In this document: positions 57,001 through 64,000 of the stretch, piece by piece
Layout of the letters: every line of letters begins with the position of its first letter
How positions within the stretch are numbered: position 1 is the first letter of the stretch
Assembly (NCBI GenBank): GCA_004294445.1
Contig: REAZ01000024.1
Location: forward strand, 1-64,000
From: Cytophagales bacterium
Lineage (GTDB): Bacteria > Bacteroidota > Bacteroidia > Cytophagales > Thermoflexibacteraceae
DNA: 64,000 nucleotides
Direction of reading: 5' to 3'
Made by a program: the position numbers and the translations under genes
The notes under the pieces: model-generated
Seen by the model: the letters and a program-made list of their open reading frames with translations, nothing else
The model's database searches: none
What the model was told of the DNA's origin: nothing

Positions 57001-58412
57001 AAAGTTAAAATTGGGAAATACACAATCAGGATAATCAAGCCCCCAAAAACTACGGATTTTTTTACTTCTTGTGCTGCATCTATGACTATCACTTGGCGTT
57101 TTTTGTAAGACATCGGCTTGCCCGAAGCACTTTTGTACTTGCTCATTGCATGGGCTAAAAATAGTACAACACTTTCTACGACAATAATGGCTGGATCCAC
57201 GAGCAGACCAAAGTCAATAGCTCCTAAACTCATAATATTGCCGACTACGTCAAAATATTTCATCCAACCAAAAGCAAAAAGCATCGCCAAGGGAATCACT
57301 GAGGCAGCAATCAAACTTGCTCGCCAGTTCCCCAAGAAGACAATAATCACCAAAACCACTATTAGCGCACCTTCTGCCAAATTAGTCATGACCGTTTTAA
57401 TGGCATTATTTACTAATTTGGAGCGGTCAATAAAAGGCTCAATCACCAATCCTTCGGGCAGTTTGGCTTCTATTTCCTTCATTTTCTCTTTGATACGAGT
57501 GATGACCTCATTGCCATTTGCACCTTTCGTCATCATGATAATACCGCCTACGGTTTCGCCTTCGCCATTATAAGTGATAGCCCCATAGCGGATACTACTC
57601 CCATAGCCTACATCAGCCACATCTCGCACCAAAACAGGCACTCTATCATTCATTTTAATGACCGTATTGCCTATTTCGTCTAAGTTAGTAGCAAGCCCTA
57701 TCCCTCTGATAGTAAACGCTTTATTTTGCTTTTCTATGTACGCTCCTCCCGTATTGCTATTGCCCTCGCTTAGGGCAGTATAAAGCTCATCAACTGATAC
57801 ATTCAAGGCTTTCATGCGTTCGGGGTTTATCCTCGCTTGGTATTCCTTTTTGTAGCCGCCAAAACCACTTACTTCGGCTATGCCCGAAATACCTAAGAGC
57901 TGTTTGCGAATTACCCAATCTTGTAAAGTACGTATCTCCATGAGGGAGAAAGACTTATCTTTTGGATCTTTGGGGCGAATGATGTACTGCAAGATTTCAC
58001 CTAAGCCTGTAGAGGCAGGACCCATATACGGCTTGCCTACACCCGCAGGGATTTCGTTGGCTACTTGGTCTAACCTTTCAAAAACCTGCTGCCTCGCCCA
58101 ATAAATATCTGTTTCGTCAGTAAAAACGACTTTTACTACCGAAAGCCCAAACTTAGAAATAGAGCGAATCTCTACCAACCCTGGTATATTGGACATTGCC
58201 ATTTCTATAGGGGCAGTTACAAACATTTCCATTTCCAGAGGGGCAAGGCTCGGCGTATTGGTGATGATATCTACCTGATTGCTTGTAACGTCAGGAACGG
58301 CATCGATAGGGAGATTTTTTAGCGAAATACCTCCCCAAATAATAATGAGTGTAACCATTATCCCTATAGTAAGGGGACGGCGCACACTAAATTCAATAAT
58401 TTTATCTATCAT
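54021..58412 (-). CDS. CzcA-type RND metal pump fused to a CzcC-like channel
   Basis: 1,463 aa from the ATG at 58412 (MIDKIIEFSVRRP, the family N-terminus); the frame runs on to 58586 but that part is not supported. Residues 1-1040 are an HME-RND pump: helix 4 reads GAIDFGLLVDPAIIVVES, with the two Asp and the Glu used for proton transfer in CzcA, which indicates divalent metals rather than Cu(I). Then a new signal-like hydrophobic stretch (SKVVMIALLLLTGQIGYGQQQ) leads to a TolC/CzcC-like outer-membrane channel (about 1060-1463). Such fusions are known in Bacteroidota. How the second part crosses to the outer membrane is not seen from sequence; cleavage at the internal signal is likely. Confidence 0.93.
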   Translation of the reverse strand: MIDKIIEFSVRRPLTIGIMVTLIIIWGGISLKNLPIDAVPDVTSNQVDIITNTPSLAPLEMEMFVTAPIEMAMSNIPGLVEIRSISKFGLSVVKVVFTDETDIYWARQQVFERLDQVANEIPAGVGKPYMGPASTGLGEILQYIIRPKDPKDKSFSLMEIRTLQDWVIRKQLLGISGIAEVSGFGGYKKEYQARINPERMKALNVSVDELYTALSEGNSNTGGAYIEKQNKAFTIRGIGLATNLDEIGNTVIKMNDRVPVLVRDVADVGYGSSIRYGAITYNGEGETVGGIIMMTKGANGNEVITRIKEKMKEIEAKLPEGLVIEPFIDRSKLVNNAIKTVMTNLAEGALIVVLVIIVFLGNWRASLIAASVIPLAMLFAFGWMKYFDVVGNIMSLGAIDFGLLVDPAIIVVESVVLFLAHAMSKYKSASGKPMSYKKRQVIVIDAAQEVKKSVVFGGLIILIVYFPILTLEGVEGKMFGPMAKTVGFAILGALILSVSYVPMMSALLLRPPKSAHSHGISEVFVQFIYYRIIEPAVKFCLRRNYVAVGAAVLILVAGGIGFSKIGGEFIPKLQEGDLVIEVNLPVGASMTEAINLGDKIQSTLLKEFPDEIERIVSKIGTSEVPVDPMPLEAQEIVVVLRDKKFWKKATAQEDLADMVSDVMKQFPGIVISVQQPIENRVNELMSGARTDVVVKVYGFDLDTIVAKSNQIIALIKTIEGAVDVQENKIFGLPQINIKYDRKQMATYGVTVSQMNRSIQLAFAGAVTGTIYENDKRFDLTLRLSGQEREKIENINNLLISTNSGANIPLRELADIEEKIGPSEIGHENLKRKSNIGFNVRGRDLESIVKDLMTKVEAKIVLPKGYELEYGGEFENFSRAKARLGIVVPIALFIIFCLLFASFGTVGDSLLIYTVVPLSAVGGVFALLIRDMNFSISAGVGFIALFGVAVLNGILLVEHFNQLGEMGVIKPEHRVMRGLRERFRPILMTSAVAALGFMPMALSTSVGAEVQKPLASVVIGGLVTTTILTLIVLPILYCMFNRKRKVEEDEDLGNREKSHVPYSKVVMIALLLLTGQIGYGQQQLSIEQAVAIAMDKNPQMRLADQKIQQQVLLKPTAYNIENPELVFEAPTGTVMRPGMMQRLQFPSVYTAQAQAQDNRIGIAEAEKQISANNLVYRVKIAFTNLQFIIEKTKLLRRQDSIYRDIIRVNEVRFRVGQITNLERINGESQYKKILYLLRQTEVELRNSKLQFSLLLGNAADTTQMPSTKLSKLPELPISYRVDTTAFMSNPILSFNYQIENLNKSLVKVEKRKRLPNLFVGFLNQGSTNPSDISYAPLQNRLRYGISVPLWLWSQNATVRARTKEVEVSQTQTRINTLQLNTEYTNALSLYRQADENLNYFENVGIRQAGEILRDARESYRLGSITYYAYLQNLELAFQIEGNYLETLKNFNQSIIYIQYLKGEK

Positions 58413-58579
58413 TTTTGTTAAAAAAAAATTTAATAAATAGCCAAAAGACCTTTTCAAAGCTATTATCTTGAAAATGTATTTTGGGGAAATCAAATAAAAC
58501 TCACTTGTAGCACAAAAGAAGAGCATTTGCGGTACAATTTGCAAGAATATTAAATCGTGAGATTTTAGACTTTTTTTAT

Positions 58580-58963
58580 TTAACAAATAAGCGCATGATG
58601 CTCAAGATAGAGACAGGGAGAAAGAAAACAAGAAACTGTTTTGGGGTGGTAAAAACTTAAAAATGATGCAAACTCGTTGCGATTTAGGAAAGCAAGAGGA
58701 GTAATAAAAATATTACTTAAAAAAATAGACCGCTCATTCGGAGCATCGTTTGCTCGCTTTGGAAAAGAAATCTTATTAGTAAAGCGGTGTGTGCTTTCGT
58801 CAAATACATCTTCTACCGATTGGAAATTGACAGAACGAGAAAAATCATGCAGCCAACGAACACTCTTAAAAAACCTATCCCCTTGCATCACACAAGTAAG
58901 CGTGAGCAGGTAAAAAGCCATAAATAAGGCTAATTTAGGGGCATAAAAAGTCTTATAATACAT
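58580..58963 (-). CDS. Small secreted protein before the efflux genes, uncertain
   Basis: 127 aa with an ATG at 58963. A hydrophobic signal-like helix (about 9-27) is followed by a domain with no recognised family. The tail has Cys and His residues (CFLSPCLYLEHHALIC) that could bind metal, as expected for a small protein next to a metal pump. The stop is 168 bases upstream of the pump ATG. Coding character is weak and the ORF overlaps a plus-strand frame, so the gene itself is uncertain. Confidence 0.4.
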   Translation of the reverse strand: MYYKTFYAPKLALFMAFYLLTLTCVMQGDRFFKSVRWLHDFSRSVNFQSVEDVFDESTHRFTNKISFPKRANDAPNERSIFLSNIFITPLAFLNRNEFASFLSFYHPKTVSCFLSPCLYLEHHALIC

Positions 58964-59157
58964 TTTTAAGTCACTTTATTGGCAAATATAACACTACCTA
59001 TGAAAAAATGTTTGTTTTTATTCAATTTTTAACATCAGAATCAATAGAATAACTATTGGAACAAGTGTTAAGATGTCAAAATTAAGTCTCAAATAGTTAA
59101 ATTAAATAAAGTAACGATTTATTCATATAAAAAAATGTTTTTTCACAAAAAAAATTC

Positions 59158-59165
59158 TACCTTTG
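59158..59165 (+). promoter_or_regulatory. -7 promoter element of typA
   Basis: TACCTTTG followed by CACC, a TANNTTTG match 54 bases before the ATG. A T-rich stretch (59137-59143) stands at the upstream box distance but without a TTG. Confidence 0.55.
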
Positions 59166-59218
59166 CACCTCGATTTAGCCCACCGATAAAACATGGGTTT
59201 ACAATTATTTGAAAAACA

Positions 59219-61033
59219 ATGAATAGCATCAGAAATGTGGCAATTATTGCCCACGTCGACCACGGTAAGACAACGTTGGTAGATAAAATTATCCACGCTT
59301 GCCAAGTATTCAAAGCGCATCAGGAAACAGGAGATTTGATTCTGGATAATAATGAGTTAGAGAGAGAAAGAGGTATCACTATCGTAGCTAAGAACGTTTC
59401 CGTTCGCTACAAAGATGTAAAAATTAACATCATTGATACCCCAGGACACGCCGATTTTGGCGGAGAGGTAGAGCGCGTACTCAAAATGTCTGACGGCGTG
59501 TTGCTATTGGTAGATGCCTTCGAGGGCGCTATGCCACAGACTCGTTTTGTACTGAGCAAGGCATTAGGATTAGGTTTGAAGCCTATAGTAGTTATCAATA
59601 AAGTAGATAAAGAAAACTGCCGACCCGACGAAGTACACGAATCAGTTTTTGATTTGATGTTCAACTTAGGGGCTACGGAAGAACAACTTGACTTTGTTAC
59701 TATTTACGGCTCTTCTAAGCATGGTTGGATGAGTACAGATTGGAAAGTGAAAACTGATAATATTTTTGAACTTTTAGATGCAGTTATCAAGGAGATTCCT
59801 CCCGCACCTTTTGTAGAAGGCTCGCCTCAGATGCAAATTGCTTCTTTGGATTATTCTACTTTTGTAGGGCGAATAGCCATCGGGCGCGTGTTCAGGGGTA
59901 CGCTCAAAGAAGGTATGCCTGTGATGCTTTGCAAGAAAGACAATGTTTTCAAAAAGACGAAAATCAAAGAATTGCATATTTTTGATGGCTTGGGCAAGAT
60001 GAAGGTAAGCGAAGTAAGGGCAGGCGATATTTGTGCGGTGATTGGTATCGAAGATTTTGAGATTGGTGATACTTTGGCAGATATTGATAATCCAGAAGTG
60101 CTTACTCGTATTCCTATCGACGAGCCTACGATGAGTATGCTTTTCTCTATCAATAACTCTCCATTTTTCGGCAGAGATGGCAAATATGTAACTTCACGTC
60201 ATTTGCGCGACCGATTGATGAAAGAAATTGAGAAAAATTTGGCTTTGCGTGTTCAGCCTACAGATACCGAGGACAGATTTTTGGTATTTGGTAGGGGTAT
60301 ATTACACTTGTCTATCCTGATAGAAACTATGCGCCGCGAGGGGTATGAGTTGCAAGTAGGTCAGCCACAAGTAGTTTATAAAGACATAGACGGCGAACGC
60401 TGCGAGCCTATAGAGGCTTTGGTAGTTGATTGTCCGCAAGAAAGCTCAAGCAAGGTGATAGACTTGGTGAGCCAACGCAAAGGTGAAATGCTTATCATGG
60501 AGCCTAAAGGAGATTTGATACACATGGAATTTAGCATTCCTGCTCGCGGGCTGATTGGTTTAAGAAATAATATTCTCACTGTTTCGGCGGGGGAGGCTAT
60601 CATGACGCACCGTTTCAAAGGCTACGAACCGTTTAGAGGAAATATTCCTGAACGTATTAACGGTTCTCTGATTTCGGGCGAACAAGGAGATACTACAGCC
60701 TATGCCATAGACAAGCTGCAAGACAGAGGCTCTTTCTTTGTCGACCCAGGCGAAGAGATTTACATGGGGCAGGTCATTGGGGAGCATACTCGTCAGAATG
60801 ACTTGGTAGTGAATATATTAAAAGGAAAAAAACTTACCAATATGCGCGCATCTGGCACAGACGACAACGTGAAAATTGCTCCTAAAAGACAGTTTTCTTT
60901 GGAGGAAGCCTTAGAGTATATTCAAAAAGATGAATATGTGGAAGTTACACCAAAAGGGATTCGTATGCGTAAGATTTTCTTAGATGAAAACGAGCGAAAA
61001 AGAATGGAAAAGAAAGACTTGGTAGAAGCATAG
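59219..61033 (+). CDS. typA: Translational GTPase TypA/BipA
   Basis: 604 aa, usual length. The GTPase domain has AHVDHGKTT (G1), the G2 region [22 protein letters not shown] (G3) and NKVD (G4). Domains II and III and the C-terminal domain are present ([79 protein letters not shown]). It binds ribosomes and supports growth and 50S assembly under stress. It is a single-gene unit ended by a strong terminator. Confidence 0.98.
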   Translation: MNSIRNVAIIAHVDHGKTTLVDKIIHACQVFKAHQETGDLILDNNELERERGITIVAKNVSVRYKDVKINIIDTPGHADFGGEVERVLKMSDGVLLLVDAFEGAMPQTRFVLSKALGLGLKPIVVINKVDKENCRPDEVHESVFDLMFNLGATEEQLDFVTIYGSSKHGWMSTDWKVKTDNIFELLDAVIKEIPPAPFVEGSPQMQIASLDYSTFVGRIAIGRVFRGTLKEGMPVMLCKKDNVFKKTKIKELHIFDGLGKMKVSEVRAGDICAVIGIEDFEIGDTLADIDNPEVLTRIPIDEPTMSMLFSINNSPFFGRDGKYVTSRHLRDRLMKEIEKNLALRVQPTDTEDRFLVFGRGILHLSILIETMRREGYELQVGQPQVVYKDIDGERCEPIEALVVDCPQESSSKVIDLVSQRKGEMLIMEPKGDLIHMEFSIPARGLIGLRNNILTVSAGEAIMTHRFKGYEPFRGNIPERINGSLISGEQGDTTAYAIDKLQDRGSFFVDPGEEIYMGQVIGEHTRQNDLVVNILKGKKLTNMRASGTDDNVKIAPKRQFSLEEALEYIQKDEYVEVTPKGIRMRKIFLDENERKRMEKKDLVEA

Positions 61034-61048
61034 TTTTACCAATCGCGA

Positions 61049-61087
61049 TAAAAAAGGTTTTGAGTCAGCAGATTCAAAACCTTTTTG
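61049..61087 (+). terminator. Terminator of typA
   Basis: Arms AAAAAGGTTTTGA (61051-61063) and TCAAAACCTTTTT (61074-61086), 13 base pairs, 10-base loop. Confidence 0.92.
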
Positions 61088-61168
61088 CTTTTACCACAAG
61101 AACACAAAGTTTCACAAGATATTGTTCTTGCAAGAAACAGAGCAAGGTAGAGGATTAAGGTATATTAT

Positions 61169-62050
61169 TTATTTCGTTAATAAACCTCTCATTTTTAGCC
61201 AATCTCTGCATCTGTCTGTCCATGTGGAGTTTACAGAATCCTTAATCGTCATGCCGTAACCATGCCCTCCCCTTTCATAGATATGCAACTCGCAGGGAAC
61301 GTTATTTTCCCTAAGTGCCAAATAAAACAATACACTATTTTCTGGCGGTACTGCCCCATCATCTGTAGAATGAACCAAAAAAGTAGGCGGCGTGAGTGTA
61401 GTAACTTGCTTTTCGTTAGAAAGGCTATCCACCAAACTCGCCGAAGGATTTTGCCCAAGCAGTGCCTGTCGTGAGCCTCTGTGTACGTACTTGGTAGAGA
61501 GGGAGATAACGGGATAAATTAGTACCATAAAATCTGGTCTTGAACTTTGCCATTCTATTTTATCATTACTTTTTCCATTTCCCGCATCAAAGTGTGTTCC
61601 CAAAGTAGAAGCCAGATGACCGCCTGCCGAAAACCCTAAAATGCCAATTCGTTGCGGATTAATGTCATATTCTTTTGCTTTTTCACGTACCAACCGCATA
61701 GCCCTGCTTGCATCGCCGAGCATAGTAGGGTGTTTGTAGCCACTTCCGTCCCATTTTCCTACTCTATATTTCAGCACAAAAGCGGTAACGCCAATAGAAT
61801 TTAGCCACTTCGCTACAGCATAGCCTTCATGCCCCATTGCCTTCATGCCATAGCCACCGCCAGGGCAGACGATAACCGAAGTACCCGTTGCAGACTGCTT
61901 AGGTGCGGGGAATACCAAAATAGAAGGTTTGTCTGTGCTATCCTGCCCTACGGCATCGGGCGCACCTTTTTCCCAAAGAAAGACCTCCTCTTGGGCAAAG
62001 GCAAGCATGGAAACAACACAAAAAGCAATGGTAAAAATTAAGTTTTTCAT
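61169..62050 (-). CDS. Secreted alpha/beta-hydrolase, acetylesterase-like
   Basis: 293 aa with signal peptide (about 1-19). The fold is clear: VIVCPGGGYGMKAMGHEGYAVAKWL (oxyanion-hole HGGG-like PGGGY), nucleophile elbow GFSAGGH, Asp in LVHSTDDGAVPPENS and His in ERGGHGYGM. The family includes acetyl-xylan and other carbohydrate acetylesterases. It probably removes ester groups from glycans in the periplasm. It is 30 bases downstream of bshA on the same strand; the link with thiol metabolism is not obvious and may be fortuitous. Confidence 0.85.
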   Translation of the reverse strand: MKNLIFTIAFCVVSMLAFAQEEVFLWEKGAPDAVGQDSTDKPSILVFPAPKQSATGTSVIVCPGGGYGMKAMGHEGYAVAKWLNSIGVTAFVLKYRVGKWDGSGYKHPTMLGDASRAMRLVREKAKEYDINPQRIGILGFSAGGHLASTLGTHFDAGNGKSNDKIEWQSSRPDFMVLIYPVISLSTKYVHRGSRQALLGQNPSASLVDSLSNEKQVTTLTPPTFLVHSTDDGAVPPENSVLFYLALRENNVPCELHIYERGGHGYGMTIKDSVNSTWTDRCRDWLKMRGLLTK

Positions 62051-62080
62051 TTTCTTTTTACAATGATTAGAAATTTGGTT

Positions 62081-63223
62081 TTAAATAGTGAGTTCGTGGG
62101 TACATTCTTGTAAAACTCTTTCATAAACAGCTTCGTACATAGGTCTGATTTTGCTAAGTTCGAAGTCTTTGGCACGCGCAAGTGCATTTTCTTTGAATTT
62201 TGGTAAGTTATTGTCATCTAAGATGATAAGTGCATTTTTTACCATATCTTCCACATCTCCTACATTGCTCATAAAACCTGTAACGCCTTGAACGTTTAGT
62301 TCTGGTAGCCCACCCGTATTCGTAGAAATGACGGGTACTTCGCAAGCCATCGCTTCCAAAGCTGCCAAGCCAAAACTTTCTTTCTCTGAAGGCATCAAGA
62401 ACAAATCTGCTACAGAAAGCACTTCCTCGATAGCTTCCAACTTGCCCAAAAATCTTACATCATTTACCAAATCATTCTCTTGGCAAAAAACTTCCGCTTT
62501 TCGTCTTTCAGGTCCATCACCTACCATGAGCAGTTTGCAAGGAATTTCTTTTTTTAATCGATAAAAAACCTCCAAAATGTCATCTATTCGCTTTACCTTC
62601 CTAAAATTTGACGTATGAACAAGCAATTTTTCTCCATTCGGGCAGATTGCCATTTTGAAATGCTCTTTCTTTTGCTTTTTAAAGCGGTTCAAATCTATAA
62701 AATTCGGAATTACATCTATTTCTTTTGTGATAGGGAAATATTCATAAGTTTCTTGCTTCAGACTTTCAGAAACCGTAGTAATGCCATCAGACTGATTGAT
62801 ACTAAACGTAACTACAGGCTCATAGCTCTCGTCTTTGCCTACCAAAGTAATATCCGTTCCATGCAAAGTAGTAATAAAAGGAATATAAATGCCATGTGTT
62901 TTGAGAATTTGTTTTGCCATGAAAGCAGCAGAAGCATGAGGAATAGCATAGTGGACGTGCAGCAAATCAAGTTGCTCATATTTAACCACATTGACCATCT
63001 TGCTTGCCAAAGCCAACTCATACGGGGGATATTCAAAAAGTGGATAAGTGCGAATATCTACTTTATGATAGTATAAATTGGGATTAAAGAAGTCCAAGCG
63101 GGTAGGCTGGTCATAGGTAATGAAATGAATTTCATGCCCTTTTTCTGCCAATGCTTTGCCGAGTTCGGTAGCTACCACGCCACTTCCCCCGAAAGTCGGA
63201 TAACAAACAATGCCTATTTTCAT
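62081..63223 (-). CDS. bshA: GlcNAc-malate synthase of bacillithiol pathway
   Basis: 380 aa from the ATG at 63223 (MKIGIVCYPTFGGSGVVATELG, the family N-terminus); a frame to 63316 adds an unrelated leader. GT4 GT-B fold with donor-site motifs VGDGPERRKAE and PSEKESFGLAALEAMACEVPVISTNTGGLPEL. It transfers GlcNAc from UDP-GlcNAc to L-malate, the first step to bacillithiol. bshB and bshC are not in the window. Confidence 0.93.
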   Translation of the reverse strand: MKIGIVCYPTFGGSGVVATELGKALAEKGHEIHFITYDQPTRLDFFNPNLYYHKVDIRTYPLFEYPPYELALASKMVNVVKYEQLDLLHVHYAIPHASAAFMAKQILKTHGIYIPFITTLHGTDITLVGKDESYEPVVTFSINQSDGITTVSESLKQETYEYFPITKEIDVIPNFIDLNRFKKQKKEHFKMAICPNGEKLLVHTSNFRKVKRIDDILEVFYRLKKEIPCKLLMVGDGPERRKAEVFCQENDLVNDVRFLGKLEAIEEVLSVADLFLMPSEKESFGLAALEAMACEVPVISTNTGGLPELNVQGVTGFMSNVGDVEDMVKNALIILDDNNLPKFKENALARAKDFELSKIRPMYEAVYERVLQECTHELTI

Positions 63224-63377
63224 ACGATTGGTGTTGGTTTGCATAAGAAAAATATAATATATTGAAAAAAATATCTGAAAAAGTGTATCTAAAAAAACCA
63301 TACTTCCGTATAACAATTAAAGTCAAATTAATTCACAGAAAATTTAAAATTTAAACAAAATTTAATACTCAATGTAT

Positions 63378-63566
63378 ATGAACATAGTAAAATCGGAACG
63401 TCATAAAATGATAACAGGGGTATGTGGTGGTCTTGGTGAGCATTTTGGTATAGACCCTGCAATCGTCAGAATTGGCTTTGTAGCCTCTTTCTTTTTGGGT
63501 GTTGGCTTCCCTGTCATCGCTTATATAGTGCTTGCTGCTATCATGAAAAATGAAAATTATTATTAA
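63378..63566 (+). CDS. PspC-domain protein
   Basis: 62 aa from the ATG at 63378 (an in-frame ATG also at 63372). The sequence VKSERHKMITGVCGGLGEHFGIDPAIVRIGFV followed by a hydrophobic helix and a short polar tail is a PspC domain. PspC-like proteins are inner-membrane sensors in the phage-shock response. Too short for more. A terminator follows 28 bases after the stop. Confidence 0.9.
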   Translation: MNIVKSERHKMITGVCGGLGEHFGIDPAIVRIGFVASFFLGVGFPVIAYIVLAAIMKNENYY

Positions 63567-63593
63567 ATTCAATGAAAGTATAAAAAATACAAG

Positions 63594-63624
63594 AGAGGCA
63601 ACCAAAAAGAGGTTGCTTTTTTTG
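63594..63624 (+). terminator. Terminator of the PspC gene
   Basis: Stem GCAACC/GGTTGC (63598-63603 with 63611-63616) and a following T7. Confidence 0.85.
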
Positions 63625-63687
63625 TGTTCTTTTAGATAACCAAAATGTTTTCTTCTATTTACACTTTCAAAGTAACATAAATTTGAG

Positions 63688-63695
63688 TAATTTTG
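63688..63695 (+). promoter_or_regulatory. -7 promoter element of the AlbA_2 gene
   Basis: TAATTTTG, a TANNTTTG match 30 bases before the ATG at 63726. No TTG at the expected upstream distance. Confidence 0.4.
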
Positions 63696-63725
63696 AACCA
63701 CAAATGTACAAAAATAGGCTCGTAT

Positions 63726-64000
63726 ATGGACTTTATTAGTAAAAACTTAGCAATTATCGCTGAATGTATCCAAACAAATACCTACAAAGAGGTAGAAACA
63801 GACCGTTTCGAACTCAAAGATTTGTCAGCAGGCTGGGGTCATGATTGGTACAAAAGTGTATGTGCCTTCCTGAATACCAATGGCGGTGTGATAGTAATTG
63901 GTATTAAAGAAATAGATAATCCACCCAAAGGGCAAGTCAAAGCCTATAAACACATGGGCTACGACAATAGCAAATCTAATGAAAATCATATCAAACAAGA
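63726..64000 (+). CDS. AlbA_2/Schlafen-like ATP-binding protein, cut at window edge
   Basis: The first 91 codons are in the window and no stop is reached. The translation MDFISKNLAIIAECIQTNTY leads to ETDRFELKDLS and KSVCAFLNTNGGVIVIGIKE, which is the N-terminal AlbA_2 (AAA_4/Schlafen) putative DNA-binding domain found in proteins with an N-terminal AlbA_2 and a C-terminal helix-turn-helix or HATPase-like part. The full gene lies to the right, so the downstream domain and function cannot be given. Confidence 0.8.
   Translation, partial: MDFISKNLAIIAECIQTNTYKEVETDRFELKDLSAGWGHDWYKSVCAFLNTNGGVIVIGIKEIDNPPKGQVKAYKHMGYDNSKSNENHIKQ

Noticed and set aside
58413-58586. Upstream extension of the RND pump open frame
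   Set aside because: The family N-terminus begins at the ATG at 58412; the extension is not protein-like.
1-64000. tRNA, rRNA, CRISPR array, riboswitch, prophage or insertion sequence
   Set aside because: I looked for the usual patterns in the intergenic regions and saw none; a covariance search could still find a short RNA.

Overview
The window is a chromosomal segment of a Bacteroidota bacterium, most likely a gliding Cytophagales-type marine or aquatic species. The sequence evidence is: AT-rich DNA; start codons without clear Shine-Dalgarno sequences; several TANNTTTG-type -7 promoter elements; a type IX secretion C-terminal sorting domain (11519-13369); a RemB/Wzi-like outer-membrane protein; a bacillithiol synthesis gene (bshA); and fused CzcA-CzcC efflux genes, a fusion known from this phylum. 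I see no tRNA, rRNA, CRISPR array, intact insertion sequence or prophage. I cannot name the species.

Layout. 1-5 kb: an MbnP-like lipoprotein and its di-haem peroxidase partner, a DUF3575 outer-membrane protein and a phosphohexomutase. 5-14 kb, mostly minus strand: short LeuA, a TPR histidine kinase, an ACAD10-like phosphotransferase, a DUF1080 protein, an SDR protein with a degenerate active site, a T9SS cargo protein and a PASTA membrane protein. 14.5-24 kb: a SpoIIE-type phosphatase with a periplasmic-type input region, a sigma-54 response regulator, tsf (without rpsB), an orphan BatD and ThrA. 24-29 kb: a lectin, a YHS-DoxX-ECF sigma-anti-sigma operon and RemB. 29-35 kb: a small AT-rich island with a glycosyltransferase and a DUF6090 protein, then the beta-oxidation pair fadJ-fadA and kdsB. 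35-44 kb: TM2 protein, a short K+/H+ antiporter, Rof, DUF1304 and a 1,662-residue hybrid histidine kinase. 44-54 kb: a GH95-like hydrolase, a chimeric gene relic, a PKD lipoprotein, two secreted unknowns and a LytS/LytTR-type two-component pair. 54-64 kb: divalent-metal RND efflux genes, typA, an esterase, bshA, a PspC-like protein and a truncated AlbA_2 gene at the right edge.

Genes that clearly work together: MbnP with its peroxidase; ECF sigma with its anti-sigma factor (4-base overlap) in an operon with YHS and DoxX; FadJ with FadA; the TPR histidine kinase with the LytTR regulator; and the RND pump/outer-membrane fusion with its adaptor. Signalling genes are numerous for 64 kb: four histidine kinase or phosphatase proteins, two response regulators and one ECF sigma factor.

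The most unusual item is at about 46191-46362. It is a small relic in which a fragment of the efflux-adaptor gene (compare 52861-52972) is joined to a fragment of the neighbouring GH95 gene (compare 45473-45535), exactly where both parents share a 9-base sequence. Other leads are a promoter-terminator pair with no gene between (9633-9777), two REP-like hairpins, a palindrome in front of the GH95 gene, and the SDR without its Tyr/Lys pair. I did not find convincing evidence of a wholly new multi-gene system.
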